Assembly (NCBI RefSeq): GCF_000204055.1
Contig: NW_006768771.1
Coordinates: 995,766-1,059,765, forward strand
Direction: 5' to 3'
DNA: 64,000 bases
From: Melampsora larici-populina 98AG31
Lineage: Eukaryota; Basidiomycota; Pucciniomycetes; Pucciniales; Melampsoraceae
The notes under the pieces are model-generated. The model did no database searches and was not told the origin of the DNA. It saw nothing but the letters and a program-made list of their open reading frames with translations. Shown here in pieces: positions 56,375-64,000 of the stretch (position 1 is the stretch's first letter; each line of letters begins with the position of its first letter). The translations under genes and the position numbers were made by a program.

Positions 56375-57213
56375 CACAGACAGAAAACATTGGGGTAAAA
56401 CTTTGATCACATGTGACACTGACCCGTTCCTCAGTTAGCACAGCTGATGGCTGAGGTTGTGGAAGGTTTCCAAAAGGATTTACAAATCATTTACTTTGTA
56501 AATCATATACTTTTATCATGAGAACTCCTTGAGTATTCTCTTACCTCGAGGTCAGAGAATACTTTGGTGAGGGTAGTGGTGGAGCCACGCCGCGAGGCTC
56601 TTCTTTGGTTTTCTGAAACCAAGAGCTCGAGGTATGGACTACGCGCCATTGGGTCGGAGGGTGAGTTCTCATTTGGACCTATCTTCTACAGATCTTTTAT
56701 CTATTTCTCTGTTGTACACCTCTTCCAATGTGTTATGAAGTAAATGCCGCTTTGCCCTTCCTTTGGTAGGGTGGGTGGTTTGGTTCAAAAAGCGGCGGTG
56801 TTCAACCAAATTGCGAGTGGGTAAATACTGTGATGGGCGCTGAGTCGAGGTCTTGGAAGATTCTGTGTGATCTCTTCAAGGGATGAGTTTCCTTCACTCA
56901 TCTCTCTCTCACGGCCCCAAGCCCGGCCCGACCTCTCAGCTCCGCAAGTCCCCATGAGCTTATGAACCATATTATCTCACCCATGTTTTGCGCGTCAGAG
57001 AGTGTAAGTTTGCCAGAAGTTAGTTTCATAATTGAGACTCCCTGAGTCTTTGTGAGCTACTTTGAAATGATTGGAAGAGAATCGATATCTTAATATTACC
57101 AATCTGAGAGGAAATCAAGTCTCTTACAATATCTTTTGCCCAGATGTCTATTGCAGCATGGCTGAGGTGCATCACCTGGGTAGGATCCCCTGTTTCAACA
57201 CATCCCATGCACT
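56375..57213. other. Non-coding stretch
   Basis: No gene seen between the long-TIR element and the next coding remnant. Several CTCATCTCTC-type pyrimidine runs occur near 56890. Confidence 0.4.
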
Positions 57214-57215
57214 CC

Positions 57216-57994
57216 TTACCCCTCTATCAAGCATGGCCATATTTGACCATCAATTTGGTTCAAGTGAACTGGAGTGTTGGGGTAAGTCTGATAGCCTGTT
57301 CCAATAAATTGATCAGTGTCAACCTAAAAGAGTAAAATGTTCAATACTTACAGCTATTTTGAGCTTTTCAGGCCAATCTTCACACAACACATCAAGATCA
57401 ACATGAACCTTTGTGTGATTGAATTGATTTTTTGGTGTGGTAATTGAATCAAGAGACCAAAACCATTGTAAGAAGAGTGCAACAAAATAGATGACTTACT
57501 CTGCAATTGGTACACACTACTTTCTTTGGGTTCTCCATAACAATACAGAACCCAATTTCTTTACCTTTCTTTTTGTTCATCATTTCATTCAATGAATTGA
57601 AAGTGTTTTTGTTGGGAATCACTGGCATAATGGCCTTGCCAAACAGACCACCATTACTAACATAGCCTTTGAGAGTGACCTGACCATGGTTGTCAGAAAT
57701 CTTGAGGAGATGTCCACACACCTTTGTGTGTTTGTCAGAGTCAGACAGAGCAAATAGTTGGTTCTTCAAGTCCATGAGTGAGACCTCATCAGCTTGAGCT
57801 GGAATATCAAAACCCACCTTGAAGGTGTTGTGATCAGAGTAAGCTTGGGGTACTCCAGATTGTTTGTTGGCAGGGACAATTGTATTGGGGACGTAAACAT
57901 GAACCCCTAATTTTGCTCATATTGGTTTAGTCCTCTCCAGGACTGTAAGGGTTGGTTTGGCTGGCAGAGGTAATTTCAGAGCAGGGCTTGGGGA
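57216..57994 (-). pseudogene. Coding remnant of an unnamed protein family, in-frame TGA
   Basis: On the minus strand, after an ATAG acceptor at 57995, the frame reads SPSPALKLPLPAKPTLTVLE, RTKPI, TGA at 57917-57919, then AKLGVHVYVPNTIVPANKQS, QAYSDHNTFKVGFDIPAQAD, TLKGYVSNGGLFGKAIMPVI and CTNCR. A GTAAGT intron leads to VHVDLDVLCEDWPEKLKIA, and then to VDTDQFIGTGYQTYPNTPVH and IWPCLIEG before TAA at 57216. The last join needs an intron of only 28 nt. Upstream, a possible first exon (MIYFLPQPAPASGPAYQDPM) starts near 58199. I do not know the function; the compact mixed fold and the stop suggest a decayed member of a repeated rust family. Confidence 0.5.
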
Positions 57995-58204
57995 CTATGT
58001 GAGATCCGCATTGATATTGATCTATGGTTGGATGCAGTCAGTTTGAATCTTTTTAATGGGTTTCAAGAAGTAATAGAGCAAAACTTAAACAACCCCGCTT
58101 CAGCTTTGTTTGTGTTCCCATCAGCTTCACCCAGCATTGGGTCCTGGTAAGCAGGTCCTGATGCTGGAGCTGGTTGAGGAAGAAAATAAATCATATCAGC
58201 TTCT

Positions 58205-59058
58205 GTTGGAATGGTTCAGGAAAAAGAAAGAAAAAGTGAACTTACCATCTTGATATAAACAACAAAGAAACACCTGTGACACCTGTGAGCCCAGCTCACA
58301 TGTGTAGTTCATATTCACACACTCACTATTGTGAAATTCATGTAATGTGGTCCATATTTGACATTTTCTTAGTGGTGACTGGGTCTAAAAAACTAATGAT
58401 TAATGGAATGTGATGTGAACTTGCTTAATGTGCAGTTAAGAATCTGGTGTCACCCAAGCAACACTGAGGGCTGATATCACCTGGTTCCGCCTGCCCAGCT
58501 TGGCTTGCAACACTAGAAAGGAGGATGTTCAGTAAAAATTGAGAGAAAAAACAGGTTTTGATGAACTCTCTCTCTGTCTGGGTTTTCTTTGTGTTGTTTT
58601 TTGGTTATTCGAGGGGGCATAATGCTGGTAGTGATGGTCTAGAAGTGGTCTAGAGTGTGGTAGAGAGATGAAAGTGTGGATACCAATTAGATGAAACAGT
58701 GGTGGTGATGATGAACAAGCTGAGCTGTTGACCAAATTGGATCAACAGCTACTGTTCAAATTTCCAAGCAAATACAAGGTTATGCTTAGAACATATCCTG
58801 TATTTCTGTGAAAAAATAATATAAAAAAACAATTTGTCAACAGAATCTGGACTGACTGTAAATATTTATTGAATTTCTCATTCTTTTTTTCATTTGATTT
58901 TGATAAGTATTGTGCTTTATTTGAATTATCAATAATCATTGAAGACTGAAAGTTCTGCCTTGAATAAAGATTGCAGTCTCACATTTAACTTATTACTCTA
59001 CAAAATTGCCATAATGTAAGGTGGAGTGTGATCTCCACCGTCACTGAATTGAGTCCTT
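58205..59058. other. Non-coding stretch
   Basis: No conserved gene recognised; AT-rich, with pyrimidine-rich runs near 58560. Confidence 0.4.
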
Positions 59059-59310
59059 GGCACAAGCTCCAACACTGGGTAAGCTGCGCTGCAACGCGCT
59101 ACGAGCCAGTTACCCGCGGACGCAGCGGTTTTCCAGGGGGTCTCGCTGTGTCACCACGTTAACGCAGCGGTTTTATGACATATCTATCAACTAAATCCTT
59201 GTAGCGCAGCTCCTCAGAGCTGCGTTACGGCCGTTAACAGCTGCGTTTACAGGTTTAGCAGGCACGCTCCGTTGAGCGTTAACAGCTACAGCTCGACCGC
59301 AGAAAGCTGT
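59040..59310. repeat. GC-rich block of short inverted words
   Basis: Repeated words gcagcggttt, gcagct, cgttaacagct and hairpins such as gtagcgcagctcctcagagctgcgttac-type arms (agcgcagctc/gagctgcgtt) crowd this stretch, as does ggtggag...ctccacc at 59022-59041. It follows the 3' end of the hAT-2 gene and is probably its subterminal region. Confidence 0.5.
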
Positions 59311-59474
59311 AGCGTGATTGATATCAAAAGGAGAAAAAAGAAAAGAAGGTATACTTAATGACAGTAGAGAAATGTATAAATAGAATAAAGAAAACATAGT
59401 TGTAACAGAAAGAAAACAAAATTGTAAAATGAGAAACAAAAAGAAACACCAAAGTGAAAAATGTTTGAGGTTTA

Positions 59475-62400
59475 TCAGTTCAGTGGAATCCCCATCAATT
59501 TGAAGACCTTCACAAGGTCTTCAAAGCCTGTTCCGAGTTCTACACCTTCTCTTAACCATAATCTGCTTGACACAAGCATCTCGATTGTTCGAGCTATCAA
59601 GCTACCTCTACCTGAACAGCAAACATCTGATGCGCAAGAAAAGATGCGCTCGGCGGCGCAAGAAGAGCCTGTTGATGCCAAGTAGTCCCTGGCCATGCGT
59701 GTGATCACTTGATAGGTCCTTTCATGTACCTATGTTGAATTAACATTGAACTTTATTAGTCACCCTGTTGTTTCAAAACAAAATGAAATAGTTAAAGTGA
59801 AATGATTTCAATAAGAAAAACGCATTTTCCACCATTCCAAACTTGCTTTGCAATCTTGGACATCATAATCTTCAGCCTTCATCTTGTCAGTCCCTCGTAA
59901 ATAATTCTTCAACGCTATATCTTCGGACTCTTCAATCTCGGGTTCTGATTCTGAGTCGCTGAGAAAGATATCTGGCTTGGGGGAGGAAGTTGCAGGAGTC
60001 TTTGAGGATTTTGCTTGTTGGGAAGCAGTCTGTTTCTTCTTAGCAGGTGCCGAGAGCTCGTACGCGCGATGGAGACGTCGGAAGGTTGCTTCAGCTTTCA
60101 TAGTCACAGCAGAATCCGCTCCAAACCATTTTACAAAGAATTTGAGTCTGAAAAATGGATGGAGAATTGTCGCCATGACCAGTGTCTCGCATCCAAGGGC
60201 TTCGTTGAGATATTCAACAGTTTTTTCCTTCATCTTCGCAAGCATTGGATAAATGCCATCGGTCGTGCTGAGCGGCTGGATTTTCTTTTCGAGCGTGTTG
60301 CGCAGCTCGACATATTTTGGAATGACCATGCACTCTGTTGGACCATCACCTTCCATAGCAAGGGTCATCTTCAAGAAAGGCTTGAGAGACGCGAAATTTA
60401 AATTAGATTGATGTGAGAAACAATCATAGATGAGAGAAAATATGAAAAGAAATAAAGAAGGACACTTACTTCGAGCTCATCGTTGATCTTACGAACTTGA
60501 GCCCAGTCAGTGGTTGTCATTTCCAATTCGTGGAAATAGCCATGAGGCTTTTTATTCTTACAAGCTGACCGATGCTTAGCGTGGACTATATTTAAGTCAT
60601 CTTGACATAATTGGTTGATGACCTTGAAATAACAAAAGAATATACTAGAGTCAGTCTATCTATATTTGAGAATATAAAAGGAGATAAAACCACTTACGTC
60701 TTGAGCAAGCCATGCTTTGTGACGGCTAACATATTTGATGTTCCATCTGATCCCATAGCCCGCTATAAGTGAGCCACTGAAGCCCTTCTGCAAACTTACC
60801 CTTTCAAATTCTTTGCGCCAAGCCGCAGATCGAGTAATCCGACGTACAATGAAGTCCAACTGAATGTGAAGTGCGAAAACAATCAGTAGGTACACTGTAG
60901 CAAGGTGTTTGGATTCTGAACACATTATTACCTTGCGCAAAACAAAGTCAATGTGGTTTGCTTCTTGACAATGGGTAGGCTGTGCCTCATTCTCTTCGAT
61001 TGCGAGTTCTGGACACGCCTCTTCTTCAGCGTCAGCCAAGTCCCACTCCCCCTCATCATCAAGTTCAGCTGGTACTTCAGGTGGATCTTCCAGATCTTGT
61101 AGGTCATGCTCAACATCCTTATCTTCAAATTTCGGATTGGATCGCAAAGTTTGTTTTGGATCGTTTGAATCCGATGCTGATGCTAGGTGTTCCTCTTCTT
61201 CCTCGGCGATAGTTTCGAAAATGGGAAAATTGCCTCGATCGGATTCCTTTGCCTTCATAGATGGAGGTGCTTTCACACCCAGGGCTGCCAAGCCTGCATT
61301 GACAATCAACGCAATCTTGTGGCAAAAACAGAAAATATGCATACAGTCCGGGTCCCAAGTGTAAGAGGGATGATCTTTACCCAAGAACTGTTTGTGCATC
61401 TCTTTCGCCATAGTCTTGTTATTCGACCCGGAATCGGTCGTCTGAGAAAGCATGTAATACAATAAATAAAAGGTATTAGTACAAATCGAAAAAAATATTA
61501 AAAGGAACTTAGAGAACATAAAAGATTAGAAGATACTATACTAATCTTTTCAAAAAGACCATGCTTGACCAAAATGTTGACCACAGGCTCTGCAAGCCAA
61601 GGCCCGTGGTGATGCCATACGATCAATTTGAGGGCAAGGTGACGGACTCGGTAGTTCCAGTTGTCATCTATAAAGGTCACAGCTGCCCCTATGAATGTGT
61701 GGCAGTTTCCCTTGGTGGTCCATCCATCGTGAACCAGGTTAAACTTAGACTTGAGAGCCTTGAAGGTTTGAAAAAAGTGGTTTAAACCAACATCAGTTAA
61801 ACTCGAGATTACCACCACTGTATCAGTCAAACGTGATCATACCTTTAATCCAGAGAATACATTCTCTTTGAGTGACAAGTTAACCTGTTTTGCCTCGTCG
61901 GCAGCCCAGTGTCGACCGTACAAGTGGGTGTCCTTTTTGCAGGTAGCGGACTATACCTCGTAGGATGGGATGTTTGATTAGATTCCACGGTAGAGCTTGG
62001 CGAATGAGCCAAGTACTTATCATTTGGTTGAGGGTGAGGTTGGAGAACGTGGAAGATGGGGTGGATACTACAAAGTCGTCCAATGGGCCTTTTGCCTTTG
62101 CGTTTGCCTGACGAGTTTCGGCAACTGATGGGGGTACAAGGGTTGGATCTTCCTCTTGAGCTTTGAGCAAACCAGGGCAGCCAACGTCCAATCGGCCATC
62201 TTGAGTAGAGCCATCTCGATGGACTCAAAGATTGCCAGTAAGGTTGCTTAAGCTTACTCGGACTGGATCACTCCTGTCTCTCTTGCAGAATCGACACGGG
62301 TATGACAATGGGGCCTTGGTTGGATCCTATACCAATCAATTGCAAGGGCAAGGGAAACATGGTCAATAAAACAAAACAAGCAGAGAAAGAAAAAAGTGTA

Positions 62401-62984
62401 AAAGGTAAACTAAAATCCAATGAAACTCACGTCAGGTTTGCCATTTTTGTCGACTCCGTGGAAAGGTGGATTGTAATAACATCTGACTTTGCAGGCGTCG
62501 CTGTCGGGATTCACAACCTTGCGCTTCTTGGCTACCATCTTCTGATTTTCCTTGTTGGAATCAGCTCGCATCTCCTCTCTCGTGACACTTCCTCGAGCAT
62601 GCTATTGATTCAAGTGTGATGAAGATATTAGTTTTAATTGTAAATTTTGTATAGGATTTAAGATTGGTATTAATGTGTACTAACCTCATCGCTCTTTGAT
62701 GATTGCTTCTTATGCTTCTTAGCCTTGCCTTTACTTTTCTTCCACTTGGGAGAAGGTGTCAAGCTACCTTCGGATTCAATCACTCCAGCCACGGATTCTT
62801 CATCAGAGGTGATTACCGTTACTGTAGAACCGGTTGACTGTTTCTTGCGTTTGTTTTGAGACTTAGCAAGGATGATGCTTTCGATTGAGACTCGGCGTCG
62901 TAGATCAGGGCTCTGAGGGATCAATCCAGGGTTGCTGGTCTGTTTACGAGACTGCGACGGACGTTCGGAGGTTACGGACGACAT
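59475..62984 (-). pseudogene. Second hAT transposase gene (minus strand), in-frame TGA
   Basis: ATG at 62984 (MSSVTSERPSQSRKQTSNPG) opens a Ser/Lys-rich part with a basic patch. A BED-like finger follows (CKVRCYYNPP, then YPCRFCKRDRSDPVRVS and, after TGA at 62225-62227, VHRDGSTQDGRLD). Then come NQMISTWLIRQALPWN, LVHDGWTTKGNCHTFIGAAV, TTDSGSNNKTMAKEMHKQF, MHIFCFCHKIALIVNAGL, a long acidic insert, AGYGIRWNIKYVSRHKAWLA, ILHPFFRLKFFVKWFG, and the C-terminal dimerisation domain MARDYLASTGSSCAAERIFS with GRGSLIARTIEM, stop at 59475. About ten exons. The family is a different hAT branch from the 52.5-kb copy (SCAAERIFS versus SCPSEGVFS). The stop falls next to the zinc finger; an unusual short intron there cannot be excluded. 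I found no convincing TIR. Confidence 0.72.
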
Positions 62985-63277
62985 GGTACTACTACGAGTA
63001 TGCTATAGAGTGTAGGAAGTAATGGGCGATAACAAATAAAGGAAATAAGCGAAGACGATTTAAGTAGGATTGAGATTGAAAGAGAGAAAAAGACAGCAGT
63101 TACCTTGTTGACCATCCAATACCTCGCCATCAAGTCCCTGGTCTGCGGGTTACGCCGCATGTGTCGATGTGATGTCCAGATTGGGGGAAATAGCATCTGT
63201 GCATGTTTGTTTAGTGGCGTATGAAGTGCCAGATTAGGATATATCAAGGAAGGTGGTGATTCATACAGGTTGGGGAT

Positions 63278-63639
63278 TGTCGGAAAGGAACACTTTTGGT
63301 TCGCTGCCAGGGAACTTCACGCCCTTTGCCCCTATCGTAACCAACAACCAATCTCGACCAGTCAAACCCACATCTCGATCAGGCCAGTGGTTAACTCAGG
63401 GCATGGCCCTGACCAGCAAGGCTGGCTGGGCAGGAACGTATGGACATTACGGTTCAGGATAGACACTAGACACATTGTACAATCTCACCTATATATACTA
63501 CATCATTGTTCGCTCTCATGTTGTCTCTTTCTCTTCACCGATTCATACACTACTTGCTCGCCTTCCTACTTGCTCATTTCTCTCTTATCGTTGTCTCACT
63601 CGTGTGTACTGATCGTACGTACCTCTCAGTCCCCTGACA
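63278..63639 (+). repeat. 5' LTR of a Ty1/copia retrotransposon
   Basis: The right end is well placed: TGACA at 63635-63639 is followed at once by the primer binding site. The left end is inferred at TGTCG (63278), which would give short inverted ends and an LTR of about 362 bp. A CTATATATA promoter box is at about 63490. The second LTR would lie outside the window. Confidence 0.6.
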
Positions 63640-63653
63640 GGTTATGAGCCCAG
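63640..63653 (+). promoter_or_regulatory. Primer binding site, complementary to the tRNA-iMet anticodon arm
   Basis: GGTTATGAGCCCAG is the exact complement of CTGGGCTCATAACC, the anticodon stem-loop of fungal initiator tRNA-Met. Several copia elements prime with the 5' half of a cut tRNA-iMet at this place instead of using the tRNA 3' end. Confidence 0.8.
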
Positions 63654-63761
63654 AATAAAAGCGTATTCTACAAAAACACGATTTTTTTTTCCACAACATG
63701 ATAAAAAGTTTTCTTTTCGAGCAAATCCTTGTCCTCGGTCGCCTTCATCCTCCCAGCTCCA

Positions 63762-64000
63762 ATGTCCGACGAAACCACTACCCGCGAGCGTAGCGGTATT
63801 CCCCTTCTCAAATCGAACAACTTCGCTGTGTGGGAATTCAAGTTGAAGACACGCCTTCGCGTTCTCAAGATATTATCCATTGTCGACGGAACGGAAGTCG
63901 CTCCAGTACCTCCAACCGAGGCATGGAACAATCGAGTCAATCTCGCTCTTTCGGAGATTGTAACCAAGCTCGACGACGCTAACACAGCTCATGTTTTTGA
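63762..64000 (+). CDS. Copia gag, 5' part, cut by the window edge
   Basis: ATG at 63762 opens MSDETTTRERSGIPLLKSNN, then FAVWEFKLKTRLRVLKILSI and TEAWNNRVNLALSEIV, an open frame that runs to the last base. The pattern Leu-x-x-x-Asn-(F/Y)-x-x-Trp near the start is that of Ty1/copia Gag (DUF4219/UBN2-like). It lies about 110 bp after the primer binding site. Codon use is GC-rich compared with the host genes. No stop is seen in 79 codons, so this copy may be young. Confidence 0.8.
   Translation, partial: MSDETTTRERSGIPLLKSNNFAVWEFKLKTRLRVLKILSIVDGTEVAPVPPTEAWNNRVNLALSEIVTKLDDANTAHVF

Noticed and set aside
63253..63647. Two overlapping ORFs before the copia gag
   Set aside because: They lie in the LTR, begin before its promoter and have no domain features.

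Overview
The window looks like a piece of nuclear chromosome from a rust fungus (Basidiomycota, Pucciniales). The reasons are short GT..AG introns with CTRAY-type branch sites, AT-rich intergenic DNA, small secreted proteins, a GPI-anchored macrophage-activating-glycoprotein-like protein, CxC1/KDZ transposase genes, and a very high transposon load. I placed it by family content only; no database search was possible, and the genus is not resolved.  Layout. 0-12 kb is accessory DNA: an orphan four-exon gene (minus strand, 715-2163), a 52-bp palindrome-cored minisatellite, a 168/336-bp dimeric satellite (3.3-4.1 kb), a decayed KDZ transposase gene (5.7-9.3 kb), a cluster of short palindromes (9.4-9.84 kb), and the 3' part of a DIRS/Ngaro-type retroelement (RNase H end plus an intact tyrosine recombinase, 9.99-11.36 kb). 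12-37 kb is the conserved block: a tiny secreted-peptide gene, TTI2 (TEL2-interacting protein 2), RTC1/SEA2 (WDR24 homologue), a second secreted-protein gene with an apparent frameshift, the MAG-like GPI protein, an intron-containing tRNA-Ser(UGA), and a large RRM+PUF gene of the JSN1/PUF2 family. 37-64 kb is again transposon territory: a truncated Harbinger-like element, a full-length Harbinger element with 3-bp target duplication and a nested hAT-type MITE, a long-TIR (about 310 bp) element that contains a foldback-like inverted repeat array that in turn contains a full-length hAT with a perfect 8-bp target duplication, several coding remnants of rust multigene or transposon families, a second hAT gene, and the 5' LTR, primer binding site and start of gag of a Ty1/copia element that runs off the right edge.  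How the pieces relate. TTI2 (the TTT chaperone complex that stabilises TOR/PIKK kinases) and RTC1/WDR24 (SEACAT/GATOR2, upstream of TORC1) are direct neighbours on the same strand, so two TOR-related genes sit side by side. JSN1-like PUF proteins act in mRNA control. The transposase genes I could read through all carry an in-frame stop or frameshift (KDZ TAA, Harbinger TGA plus a frameshift, hAT-1 TGA, hAT-2 TGA), so the autonomous copies here seem dead. The YR recombinase ORF and the copia 5' end look intact as far as visible. Exon borders are read by eye from splice sites and frame; those called uncertain are stated as such.
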